Shown here: positions 8,213 to 15,864 of the stretch, in pieces
Position numbering within the stretch: position 1 is the first letter of the stretch
How the letters are laid out: each line of letters opens with the position of its first letter
Assembly: GCA_948891265.1 (NCBI GenBank)
Contig: CAQUBD010000028.1
Location: forward strand, 1 to 21,094
Length of the DNA: 21,094 nucleotides
Direction: 5' to 3'
Source of the DNA: an uncultured Clostridia bacterium
Lineage (GTDB): Bacteria > Bacillota > Clostridia > TANB77 > CAG-508
Notes under the pieces: generated by a model
What the model saw: only the letters and a program-made list of their open reading frames with translations
Databases searched by the model: none
Told to the model about the DNA's origin: nothing
Program-made: the position numbers and the translations under genes

Positions 8213-8304
8213 TTGATATTTCACCTCCTATTTTTAGTTCTTACAATTTCATTTCACTTAATTGTATAATTTATCTGTAATTTGCTTAATTCAAAACAGC
8301 TAAC

Positions 8305-10276
8305 TTAAATTTCTGCTTTAGGTCTTCTTCCTCTTCTTTTTGGCATATTTTCTATACCTGCAGACACTTGAACTGTTTCTCTTGAGTTTCTTTTTTTCCA
8401 ATGTCTTTCTACAAATCTATCAAATTGATCTAAATCTGATTCATCCATATTTTCTCTCATACCTTTTAAATTGGCATCTGTTATTGGATTTGTAATTATA
8501 TATTCTCCATCTACATATTCTAGTATGTTTCTATATGTATATAATTTTCTATCTGTTATTTTTTCAAAATAATGTGTTGCATTATCGAAAAATTTGTCAA
8601 ATTTTCCTTCTAATGTTTTTTCTTTTCTATGGTCAAATGTATATTCATTTTTTTCTTCAATTGGTATACATTCTGTTATTCTTTCTACATATCTTTTTCC
8701 TCTAAAGTCCTTTGTTAAATGTATATCAAAGTTTAATACTTGTACAACTTGTTCTTCTGCTGTTTTTTCATTTTTGAATACACCTGTTCTAAGCATTGAG
8801 TTTCTTAGTGCTGTTACTAAGTTCGGAAATGTTTTAGCATGGTGTGTAAATAATGTAAACTTAGATGCAACCTGTGCTGCTTGTATCATCCAAGATGCTA
8901 CGGGGTCTGTTGCAACCTCTCCGGATTATATTAACAGAACCGTCAGTTTTCTTTTGAACGTCTAGACCTTCTTGTCCTGATATTGTATCTGTTTCACGGA
9001 ATGTTAATATGTTTCTTGTTGGATATATTTTTCTTAAGTGTAACTCGAATGCTGTTTCTTGAACCCTTATGTTCATTGTCTCATATATATTTTCTATCAT
9101 ACCCATAAGCATTGTTGTTTTACCACAACCTTGCTCACCAGTTATTGATATAATTCTTGCACCTTTAACTAGGTATTTTAATAATTCTATTGATTCATCA
9201 CATCCTGGTTCTCCTTTGAACCATTGCTCTAATGTTGAACGTTTTACGTCAAATTTTCTTACAAAGAATGCCCATGTTTCAGAAAAGCTAGGTCTTACAA
9301 CAACTACACGAGAACCATCTTTCATTTCATTAATTTTGTAACCATTTGTATCTGACAATTGTCCTGGATTATTATATTTATATATATTTTGACATACTCT
9401 TTTTAATTCTGCTTCTGTTCCAAAGCTTAAAAATGCTAAACGTATTGATTTACCTTGGAAAAATATCCATATACTATCACACGCTCTTGGTACTTTATGT
9501 TCTGAAACTTGTGTTAAATAATCTGCATCTGATGTTTGTGCTACTTGGCTTAAAAAACTTTCTGGAAGTCCAGATACACCACCAGAAACACCATCTATAT
9601 TCATATCTCTTACTTCATCAATACTACTATATCCCTTATAATGTTGGTATATTCTTTGTACAACTACTGATAGCTTGTCCGTAAAATTTAGCTTCAAATT
9701 TTCTTTTTCAAATATGTCTTCAATTTCTTGTGATGTTATAACATATGATGGTTTTGTTTCACCTTCAATATACTTTAATTCAGCTAATTTATATTTTTTT
9801 ATAATTTCTGTTAACGCCTCATATCCAAATTCTTTTTTATACATATGGATAAGAATATCAAATTTGTCTTGTGGTGTTAATAAAGAAGGAATATCAAATG
9901 GTATTGCTTTTGATATATTGCCTTCATGTACATCGTATTCTTTTGAAAGCAAATCAAATATCAATTCTTTTACATATTTCTTATCATTAACGTCTCCATA
10001 TGTACATCCTTTTAAGGCTCTTTTTAATTCGTATTTTTTATTTTTTCTTCTTTTCAATTCTTCTTCTGAAAGTCCTATATCATATAGATTTACCTTTGTT
10101 ATTTCGTCTAGTCTTCTTTTTATAAATTCTTGCATTTTGTCTAATGTATATGTTTTGTCATCAACACTTATTATATCTTCAGTTGGGGCTTCACGTTTTT
10201 TCTTGACAAAATAATACATAGCTATACCTGCTGCTACTAAAACGACTAAAGTTAATAATATGTTTGTTATAGTCAT
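8305..10276 (-). CDS. TadA/CpaF-like secretion ATPase, broken by a one-base frameshift
   Basis: Hexameric P-loop ATPase that powers pilus assembly or secretion. It appears as two frames: 10276 to about 8921 (452 residues) and about 8919 to 8305 (204 residues). Together they give one protein of about 656 residues. The first part has an N-terminal membrane helix (5-24), a helical N-terminal domain and Walker A GEQGCGKT (380-387), then the conserved RNILTFRETD region. The second continues as I-R-E-V-A-T-D-P-V-A-S-W, then the His-box FTHHAKT and LRNSMLRTG, both expected in TadA. Skipping one base at 8920 joins them perfectly. An assembly error or a real mutation is most likely. The membrane anchor is unusual, since TadA/CpaF proteins are normally cytosolic. 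SD GAGAGG lies 6 bases before the ATG. Confidence 0.82.
8917..8923 (-). other. Frameshift site in the TadA-like ATPase
   Basis: On the minus strand the frame reads ATC CGG AGA GGT and runs to a stop near 8861. Leaving out the A after CGG gives ATC CGG GAG GTT GCA and restores the conserved C-terminal half. CGG is likely a rare codon here, and GGAGAGG resembles a Shine-Dalgarno core, so +1 slippage cannot be excluded, but an indel is the simpler reading. Confidence 0.8.
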
Positions 10277-10315
10277 TTGATATCCTCTCTTTCTTTTTGT
10301 TCATTTTTGTCTCTT

Positions 10316-11176
10316 CTAGATTCTTGATTGTAATTCTTGAAGTCTATATATAATATTCTCTGTTGCTCTTTTTACTTCTTCTATAAAAATTGCGTTTCTA
10401 TCTTCTGTATCTGATAATTTTTTGAATTTCAAAAATAAGTCTGGAACTCCTGCTTCGTTTGTTGCTTCAAAATAAAGTGTATTATATGGCATTGTTAAAA
10501 TTTGATTTTTTTCTTCTAAAAATCTTGTAATATTTTTTGAATTATATTTAGAAAATTTGTCATATCTTCCTACCATTATAAGTGTTTTTGGTGACTTAAG
10601 TAGGTCACTCTTTTCTTTATTTTCTTTTAATATTTTTAGGCTATTATAGTTTTGGCTTGTATTTACTACTACTAAATCTGATCTATCTAATATTTTTTGT
10701 CTTATATTTTCATCTAAGTTATTGTCTAAATCAACAAAAACCTTATCATAATACATGCTTGCTACATTTATTAAATCTATATATTCTTCTGCAATTTCTT
10801 TTTCATTATTAATTTCTTCTGTATTTTCTTTTTTCTCTGCTCCGAAAAGTATTTCAAGTCTATCCTTAAAAACAACTCTTGTATAATTCGTTATCATTTC
10901 TGGAGTTAACTTATTGCTTCTTGCCATTTTAGCAATTCCTTCAATTCCATTCTCTGTCTCTATTGTTTTTCTATTTTCTCCAAATATTCCTAATCTCATC
11001 TTTTTCGCTTGCTTTTCTTCAAAATAACAAGCTCTCATTTTGTCTTTCTTATTTGTTGTTGATATTATTAGAATTCTATTATTATAGTCAATAGCCATAT
11101 GTGTTGCAATTGCAACCAAAGACATAGTTTTTCCTGTTTCTTCTTCTATGTTATTAACAAATGTTATTATTGACAT
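10316..11176 (-). CDS. MinD/CpaE (TadZ)-like P-loop protein, second of two
   Basis: 286 residues. The start MSIITFVNN is followed by EEETGKTMSLVAIATHMAID, a ParA/MinD-like P-loop that keeps the GKT but replaces the usual KGGxGKT glycines with acidic residues. A strand RILIIST follows (A'-like position) and YDKVFVDLDNN is a Walker-B-like strand. In Tad systems a MinD-like CpaE/TadZ protein places the machine in the cell, and TadZ proteins are known for atypical Walker A boxes. It begins 2 bases after the stop of the gene before it, with AGGAG inside that gene's end, so translation is probably coupled. Confidence 0.72.
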   Translation of the reverse strand: MSIITFVNNIEEETGKTMSLVAIATHMAIDYNNRILIISTTNKKDKMRACYFEEKQAKKMRLGIFGENRKTIETENGIEGIAKMARSNKLTPEMITNYTRVVFKDRLEILFGAEKKENTEEINNEKEIAEEYIDLINVASMYYDKVFVDLDNNLDENIRQKILDRSDLVVVNTSQNYNSLKILKENKEKSDLLKSPKTLIMVGRYDKFSKYNSKNITRFLEEKNQILTMPYNTLYFEATNEAGVPDLFLKFKKLSDTEDRNAIFIEEVKRATENIIYRLQELQSRI

Positions 11177-11178
11177 TG

Positions 11179-11871
11179 TTATACTCCTCTTTCTATTATT
11201 TTTATAGTTCTTCTAACTTGTGAATCACTATCTTGATTTAAGATTTGCTGTGTAATAAAGCTTAAATTATCTTTATATTGTATACTTAATTTTCTAAACT
11301 TTATTTTCTGTACTCTTTGATTTTCAGCTATAACACTTAAATCTCCATTTTCTATAGGAAAATATATTTTTTCTTCATTCCAATTTATCTTGCATCCTAC
11401 TGAAAGAAAATTCAAATAATCGTCATCTTCTTTTAAAATTTCTTTAGCATATAATATTTTTGTTAAATTCATAGGCATATTTAGTCCATTTAAAATTTCA
11501 ATTCCTCTTCTTAAAGAATATATATCAAATGATGTAACAAAATAATTTTTATCGGCCATATCTAAATGAAATTTTACTATTCTTTCACTCGTATCACAAT
11601 CAATTAATAATATATCATATGGTAATTCTCCATTTATGCCCATATAATTGGTTATATCTTCTATACTGTTAAATCCTACAGCAATATCCATTTCTTCAAA
11701 AGATGTTATGTAGGCAACTGCAGGGCTTATTGCTGGAACAACATATCTAGCCTTTTGGTTAATTGTCGAATCTACAATTAATACTTTATTTTTCATAGTA
11801 GTTAATATTTTAGCAATATTCAACAACATATCTGTTTTATCATATGCTCCTATAAATCCTATTTTTTTCAT
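11179..11871 (-). CDS. MinD/CpaE (TadZ)-like protein with a degenerate P-loop, first of two
   Basis: 230 residues from the ATG at 11871, which has GGGAG 8 bases before it. The frame is open back to an ATG at 11898, but that one has no ribosome site and lies in a repeated leader motif. The N-terminus KKIGFIGAYDKTDMLLNIAKIL keeps the place and the KT of a ParA/MinD P-loop but lacks the glycines. VLIVDST supplies an A'-like Asp and YDILLIDCDTS a Walker-B-like strand. The fold is probably SIMIBI; ATP turnover is doubtful. It is the partner of the next gene and likely forms part of a polar localisation or regulatory pair for the pilus machine. Confidence 0.68.
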   Translation of the reverse strand: MKKIGFIGAYDKTDMLLNIAKILTTMKNKVLIVDSTINQKARYVVPAISPAVAYITSFEEMDIAVGFNSIEDITNYMGINGELPYDILLIDCDTSERIVKFHLDMADKNYFVTSFDIYSLRRGIEILNGLNMPMNLTKILYAKEILKEDDDYLNFLSVGCKINWNEEKIYFPIENGDLSVIAENQRVQKIKFRKLSIQYKDNLSFITQQILNQDSDSQVRRTIKIIERGV

Positions 11872-11879
11872 ATGTAAGT

Positions 11880-11936
11880 CTCCCTTCGTTACGCTCATTA
11901 TTAAGCAAAAACTTTTTAAAATTTTTGCTTAATAAA
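11880..11936 (-). repeat. Hairpin plus SD leader motif upstream of the MinD-like gene
   Basis: A perfect 14-bp stem (11898-11911 with 11922-11935, TTATTAAGCAAAAA) is followed on the minus strand by ATGAGCGTAACGAAGGGAG, whose last bases are the ribosome site of the gene starting at 11871. Similar hairpin-plus-ATGA...GGGAG units precede hpf, rpmA and rplU. There is no U-tract, so it is not a standard terminator. Confidence 0.55.
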
Positions 11937-11963
11937 TCTCTATGCTTTTTCGAAAATTATATT

Positions 11964-13052
11964 CTAATAATCTCCACCTAAAGATTGTAAATATTCTTTT
12001 CTATCTTCTTTAGAATCTGCTGAGCTTTCATTAACTTTTGTTTTTAAGTTTTCTTCTCCTTCTTGTCCATTACCACTAATTAAAGGATTTATAACTTCAT
12101 TTCTTACAGTTTTATTAACATCATTATATCTTCTAATCAATTCATTTTTTGCGTTTTCTATTATATTTGGATTGTTTTGTATTAATTGCATTACTTCTAT
12201 TGTTGGAACATATGTTGGTATTGCAGCACTTTGTATTCCTGCTTCTGTATATGTTACAACTTTCAATTGTGAGCCTAACATCCTATATGAATCAACTATA
12301 GCATTATTCATTGTTATTATTTCTTCTTCTGTTAATTTTATCCAAATTGTATCATCAGAATCTATTCCTGCTATTTGTGGTATTTCTACTTGTTTTTTAG
12401 AAACTACTATGTAATCTTGTCCTGATGGTAATGATAGTCTTACATCTATATATTCTCCACTTTGTAATTGAGATGGTAATACCAACATATTATATTCCAT
12501 TTTTCTTAAATCATTTGTTGTTTTTTCATCTGATTTAGAAATCATATCTATTGTTATAACAGTATTTTTATCCATGTTTACTTTTGCAATTATAGGAACC
12601 TCAGCAAGTTCTACATATTGTTTGTTTCCATTTGTTTCTGTATAATAACTTCCTGTTTCTTCTTCTACTTTTAATTCTTGTCTGTTTCCGTTTTTTGACA
12701 AAAATAATGTTGCTACATTATTTTTATATTCTGTTATTACTTCATTTCCTTCTTTATCTGATAATGCATAATTTGATAATATAGACATATCACCTATCGC
12801 ATTACTTGGAACCAAAGTTTTATTTGTTACTTGTTGTTTTAACATGTCTGTTGTTATTACTTGTCCTGATATTACATCTTGCGATAAAACCCACACTTTA
12901 ACACTATTAGCTTGTTCCTCAGCCTCTTTTTCTTTATAATTTTTTAATTGAATAAGCAAAAATGCTACTACAGTTCCTGCTAATATTAAAGTAATTAATA
13001 TACCTAATAAAAATGAATTTCTTGCTTTTCTTTGCATTGGATTTGTTGCCAT
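11964..13052 (-). CDS. CpaB/RcpC-like SAF-domain protein of a Tad-like pilus
   Basis: 362 residues from the ATG at 13052, which is 8 bases after AGGAGG; a TTG at 13058 is too close to that site to be used. One membrane helix (about 12-34), then a coiled stretch and an extracytoplasmic region with SAF-type features: VWVLSQDVISGQVITTDML, later VPIIAKVNMDKNTVITIDMI and a beta-rich segment LQSGEYIDVRLSLPSG. CpaB/RcpC proteins are periplasmic or cell-wall parts of Tad pili. The C-terminal tail is Asn/Glu/Lys-rich. First gene of the locus, with its own promoter (13101-13129). Confidence 0.8.
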   Translation of the reverse strand: MATNPMQRKARNSFLLGILITLILAGTVVAFLLIQLKNYKEKEAEEQANSVKVWVLSQDVISGQVITTDMLKQQVTNKTLVPSNAIGDMSILSNYALSDKEGNEVITEYKNNVATLFLSKNGNRQELKVEEETGSYYTETNGNKQYVELAEVPIIAKVNMDKNTVITIDMISKSDEKTTNDLRKMEYNMLVLPSQLQSGEYIDVRLSLPSGQDYIVVSKKQVEIPQIAGIDSDDTIWIKLTEEEIITMNNAIVDSYRMLGSQLKVVTYTEAGIQSAAIPTYVPTIEVMQLIQNNPNIIENAKNELIRRYNDVNKTVRNEVINPLISGNGQEGEENLKTKVNESSADSKEDRKEYLQSLGGDY

Positions 13053-13100
13053 TCCCAATTCCTCCTTATATAACTTCTTATTTTTAATATTCTCTATTAC

Positions 13101-13129
13101 ATTTTACCTCAAATTTGTACTAAAATCAA
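13101..13129 (-). promoter_or_regulatory. Sigma-A-type promoter for the pilus locus (cpaB-like gene)
   Basis: On the minus strand TTGATT, 17-base spacer, TAAAAT, about 50 bases before the start at 13052. It is divergent from the spore-protein gene at 13310. This is probably the main promoter of the run of genes from 13052 towards 3229. Confidence 0.6.
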
Positions 13130-13309
13130 CAAAATTGCTTAGTTGTAACCAAAAGTTAATATATCTGTAATATTACTGTAATATTATATTTTTAATGCTA
13201 TTTTTTAGAAAAAATTTCCTGTTTATTATTTTTAAATTTGCAAATGATAGTATTAGAAAAAGCAAATGTTTTTTTCTAGAAATGTATATTTGCAGGAGGT
13301 GAAATTAAA

Positions 13310-13507
13310 ATGGCTAACAATTCAAACAGAAAATTAGTTCCAGAAGCTATGACTGCTTTAGATAAATTCAAATATGAAGTAGCTAGTGAAGTTGGTGTTA
13401 ATTTAAAAGATGGATACAACGGAGATATATCTGCTAGAGATGCTGGTAGAATAGGTGGTAACATGGTTAAAAAAATGATTCAACAAGTTGAAAACAACAT
13501 GAAATAG
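13310..13507 (+). CDS. Alpha/beta-type small acid-soluble spore protein (SASP)
   Basis: 65 residues, the usual length. SASPs coat and protect DNA in the dormant spore and are cut by the GPR protease at germination. The GPR-type site KFKYEVASE (residues 19-27) and the C-terminal GDISARDAGRIGGNMVKKMI signature are both present. AGGAGG lies 9 bases before the ATG. This is the only clear plus-strand gene and has its own terminator. Family knowledge says sigma-G should control it in the forespore; I could not identify a convincing sigma-G promoter upstream. The gene shows that the host can probably form endospores. Confidence 0.95.
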   Translation: MANNSNRKLVPEAMTALDKFKYEVASEVGVNLKDGYNGDISARDAGRIGGNMVKKMIQQVENNMK

Positions 13508-13640
13508 TTTCATTTTTTGATAGACTGACAGAATTTAATTTCTTAATGATTGAAAGGTAGAAAGTTATATTTTGTTTTTGCTACAATTTTTATAGTTGTA
13601 GTATGCAAATAACGATATTAATTGTTATTTACATATAGTC

Positions 13641-13670
13641 AAAGGCAGGATATGATTTCCTGCCTTTTTT
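13641..13670 (+). terminator. Rho-independent terminator of the SASP gene
   Basis: Stem AAGGCAGGA / TCCTGCCTT with a small loop, followed by TTTTTT on the plus strand. A weaker AAATAAC / GTTATTT hairpin lies just upstream (about 13606-13632). Confidence 0.9.
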
Positions 13671-13712
13671 AGTTGTATATAAAAAACATTTTTCTTATAA
13701 TATCAACTTCTA

Positions 13713-13937
13713 TTATTCTTTGTTAACATATGCTTCATATGTTTTATTATATAAATCATTTATATTTTCTGTATTATAACTTCTTTGAATTTTTTCTATC
13801 TCTTTTTGTTGTTTTTGAATTTTATAACTAGAATTAATATATAATCCCACTAATACTATTACAAAAAATATTATACTTAAAAGAACAAATAATGTAATTG
13901 ACCCTTCTTGTTCTCTTATTTTTGATTTAAGTTTCAT
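13713..13937 (-). CDS. Small TadE-like single-span membrane protein
   Basis: 74 residues: a basic start (MKLKSKIREQ), then EGSITLFVLLSIIFFVIVLVGLYI (about 11-35), and a charged, coiled C-terminal part. Gly-Ser-Ile-Thr-x-Phe at the membrane entry is typical of TadE/TadG-like minor pilin leaders. Gap of 18 bases behind hpf, with AGGTG 8 bases before the ATG, so it is probably in the hpf message, across the SASP gene from the pilus locus. It may be a minor subunit of that system, but the assignment rests on only a short motif. Confidence 0.65.
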   Translation of the reverse strand: MKLKSKIREQEGSITLFVLLSIIFFVIVLVGLYINSSYKIQKQQKEIEKIQRSYNTENINDLYNKTYEAYVNKE

Positions 13938-13955
13938 AATTTAATCACCTTTTAT

Positions 13956-14483
13956 TTATGCTTCAGGTTCTACTAAACCATAATTTTTTCCATCTTTTAA
14001 TCTATGTATAACATTTACTTTTCCTGTTTCTACATTTATAAATGCTAAAAAATTATGTGTTGGATGTGCTTGTAATTCTAATACAGCATCTTCTGGTGTT
14101 ATTGGTTTTATTTCATAATAAGATGTTTTTATAATTTCATTTGATATTTCTGCAATATGATCTGTTCCAACTTCCATTGTTCTAATGCTTGCATCTTTCA
14201 TCATTTTTTCTTTTTTTGTTTTTGCTTTTCTTATTTGTCCTTCTAATATGTCTATATCTTTATCTATAGATGCATACATATCTTTATCTTCTGTAACAGC
14301 CCTATATTTTTCTCCATTTGTTATTACACAAATTTCAGCTGTTTGTACATTTTTTTCTGTTTTTAAAGTAACATCTGCTTCTGCATCTTCGAAATATTTA
14401 TCGATTCTGTCTAATTTTTTTTCTACATAATCGTTTATAGCTTCTGTTATCTTTAGTTCTTTTCCAATAATTTTTACTTTCAT
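13956..14483 (-). CDS. hpf: Ribosome hibernation promoting factor, long form
   Basis: 175 residues from the ATG at 14483 (MKVKIIGKELKITEAINDYVEKKLDRIDKYF). The frame is open to an ATG at 14516, but GGGAG sits right before 14483 and the extra residues come from a repeated leader motif. The N-terminal HPF/YfiA domain (about 1-100) binds the 30S decoding channel. The C-terminal domain (about 115-175, with YYEIKPITPEDAVLELQ, HNFLAFIN and LKDGKNYGLVEP) allows dimerisation into 100S ribosomes. This is the usual single long HPF of Firmicutes. Promoter at 14582-14610. Confidence 0.95.
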   Translation of the reverse strand: MKVKIIGKELKITEAINDYVEKKLDRIDKYFEDAEADVTLKTEKNVQTAEICVITNGEKYRAVTEDKDMYASIDKDIDILEGQIRKAKTKKEKMMKDASIRTMEVGTDHIAEISNEIIKTSYYEIKPITPEDAVLELQAHPTHNFLAFINVETGKVNVIHRLKDGKNYGLVEPEA

Positions 14484-14490
14484 AAAATTA

Positions 14491-14545
14491 CTCCCTTTCG
14501 CTTTGTTCATCGTCACCTAAAATTTTTTTAAAATTTTAGATGACA
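14491..14545 (-). repeat. Hairpin plus SD leader motif upstream of hpf
   Basis: On the minus strand, a stem of about 15 bp with one mismatch (14512-14544, GTCA-CTAAAATT type) is followed by GTGACGATGAACAAAGCGAAAGGGAG, which ends in the hpf ribosome site. TGACGATGAAC also occurs exactly in the rpmA leader (19816-19826). Confidence 0.55.
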
Positions 14546-14581
14546 AATCTTATTTAATTATTTTTTATTTTAATCAAATTC

Positions 14582-14610
14582 ATTATATATTTTATTATTA
14601 TTTTTTGCAA
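14582..14610 (-). promoter_or_regulatory. Sigma-A-type promoter of hpf
   Basis: On the minus strand TTGCAA, 17-base spacer, TATAAT, about 100 bases before the hpf start. The leader motif and hairpin lie in the resulting 5' UTR. A GCTGTGAATAG motif lies about 40 bases upstream of the -35, as it does at the rplU promoter. Confidence 0.6.
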
Positions 14611-14749
14611 TACCCTTTTTTAACTTTTTTTAATATGCTGAAAAATTGATTGCTATTCACAGCCATATTCAAAATAGTAGAGTAGTTAAAGAGTTATAAT
14701 ATATTATTTTTTAACCTTTTACACATTATAAATGTATTAACTATAGAAC

Positions 14750-14787
14750 AAAAAATTAGAAGACATATTTTAAAATAAATCTTCTAA
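14750..14787 (-). terminator. Rho-independent terminator of recO, overlapping its last codons
   Basis: Perfect 8-bp stem TTAGAAGA / TCTTCTAA followed by TTTTTTG on the minus strand. The 5' arm (14780-14787) is inside the recO coding end. Confidence 0.75.
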
Positions 14788-15498
14788 CTTATATTCTTTT
14801 TCTAATTTTTCATTAAAATAAATTTTCGTAATTAATTCAAATTCCCTTAAGCCTTCATCTTTAAGACTAAAAGAAAATAGCTTTTTAGGTGGAGCAGATA
14901 CAACATATTTTATTGCATTTCTAGTACTTTCACTCATATCTATAGAAGACTTATCTTGTCTACCACAAGCTTCACATTTAAATCCATTATCTTTTATACT
15001 GAATTTTGTTAAGTTTTGTTCATTTTTACAGCTTGTACATTTTAAAATTCTTGGAGTAAAACCTAAAATACATAAAAGTCTAAGTTTAAATACACCTAAT
15101 ATAAAATCCATATCTTTATTTGTTTCGGATATTGTGTATAATGTATTTAAAAATAGCTGTAAAACTTTGTAACAATTTTCATTTTCGCTTGTTATATCTT
15201 GTATTATTTTATTAATATGTATAGCATATTTAAGTCTATCTAAATCTGTTCTCAGATTATAAAAAATTTCTATAGTCTCACACGAATTTATATGATATGT
15301 ATTTGTTCCTTTATACATTAAATATTCACCAAAGCAAAATAACTGTGTGCCAGCTAAAAGGGCACTTTGAGGTCTTCGTGCTCCTTTAGCTACACAAGAT
15401 ATTTTTCCACAATTTGGTGTTAATATTGTAAGCATTTTATCATAATCTCCCATATTATTTTCTGCTATTACTATTCCATTTAATTTTATATTTGCCAT
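14770..15498 (-). CDS. recO: DNA repair protein RecO
   Basis: 242 residues, near the usual length. RecO helps load RecA at gaps together with RecR and anneals single strands. The N-terminal OB-fold carries I-V-I-A-E-N-N-M-G-D-Y-D-K and later CVAKGARRPQS-L. A four-Cys zinc site is present (C154, C157, C175, C178). It lies after era and a YqzL-like gene, the conserved Firmicute order. No Shine-Dalgarno site lies at normal distance; GGGGG is about 45 bases upstream, with a hairpin between it and the ATG. Confidence 0.93.
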   Translation of the reverse strand: MANIKLNGIVIAENNMGDYDKMLTILTPNCGKISCVAKGARRPQSALLAGTQLFCFGEYLMYKGTNTYHINSCETIEIFYNLRTDLDRLKYAIHINKIIQDITSENENCYKVLQLFLNTLYTISETNKDMDFILGVFKLRLLCILGFTPRILKCTSCKNEQNLTKFSIKDNGFKCEACGRQDKSSIDMSESTRNAIKYVVSAPPKKLFSFSLKDEGLREFELITKIYFNEKLEKEYKLEDLF

Positions 15499-15508
15499 TT
15501 TGCTAATT

Positions 15509-15548
15509 TATGTTAGTTTATCTAAAGTATTCCTAACATATTTCCCCC
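15509..15548 (-). promoter_or_regulatory. Hairpin between a distant Shine-Dalgarno and the recO start
   Basis: On the minus strand: GGGGG (15544-15548), AAA, a perfect 8-bp stem TATGTTAG / CTAACATA, then 10 bases to the recO ATG. Folding leaves about 13 unpaired bases between SD and start. A five-codon reading frame (MLGIL) also starts in the stem behind this SD. Confidence 0.45.
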
Positions 15549-15555
15549 TTTTTAT

Positions 15556-15720
15556 TTAGATGTTATTTTTATTTATATTTTCTACATTCATATTAGTAAT
15601 TTTTTGTATTTCTTGTATTTCCTTAATTCCACTTTCTAAATCTTGTATTTGTTTGTATTCTAAAAAAGAATTTATATCTCCTGTATTTTTGAATACATCC
15701 CAAGCTATTTCTTTAATCAT
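15556..15720 (-). CDS. yqzL: YqzL-like small protein between era and recO
   Basis: 54 residues, beginning MIKEIAWDVFKNTGDINSF and continuing into a Glu/Ile/Lys/Gln-rich tail. The start resembles YqzL proteins (short, aromatic xxFxxTGDIxxYL pattern), and yqzL lies between era and recO in Bacillus. GGAG lies 9 bases before the ATG at 15720; in-frame ATGs at 15729 and 15735 have poorer sites. Function unknown. The identification rests on a short motif plus exact gene context. Confidence 0.7.
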   Translation of the reverse strand: MIKEIAWDVFKNTGDINSFLEYKQIQDLESGIKEIQEIQKITNMNVENINKNNI

Positions 15721-15864
15721 ATGCTTCATCTCCATTCTTAAAGTTTTACCTTTAATTTATCATTTGCATTTTTTGTCTTTTTTATTCAATTTGTGCTTTA
15801 TTAATTGTATATATTCGTTCTAAATATTTATATATTAATATTTTGCAAAATATTTAATTACAAA

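Noticed and set aside
8305..8889. A separate 194-aa protein after the ATPase
   Set aside because: Its sequence is the missing C-terminal half of the TadA domain and homology continues upstream of its first ATG in the same frame, so it is part of a frameshifted gene.
13200..13300. Sigma-G promoter before the SASP gene
   Set aside because: Expected by family knowledge, but no pair of boxes with the right spacing was convincing.
13276..13464. Minus-strand frame over the SASP gene
   Set aside because: Complement of a certain spore-protein gene.
14484..14516. Longer N-terminus of Hpf from the ATG at 14516
   Set aside because: The added residues come from the repeated leader motif, the SD lies just before the 14483 ATG, and the family starts there. 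The same reasoning removes 11872-11898 for the MinD-like gene.
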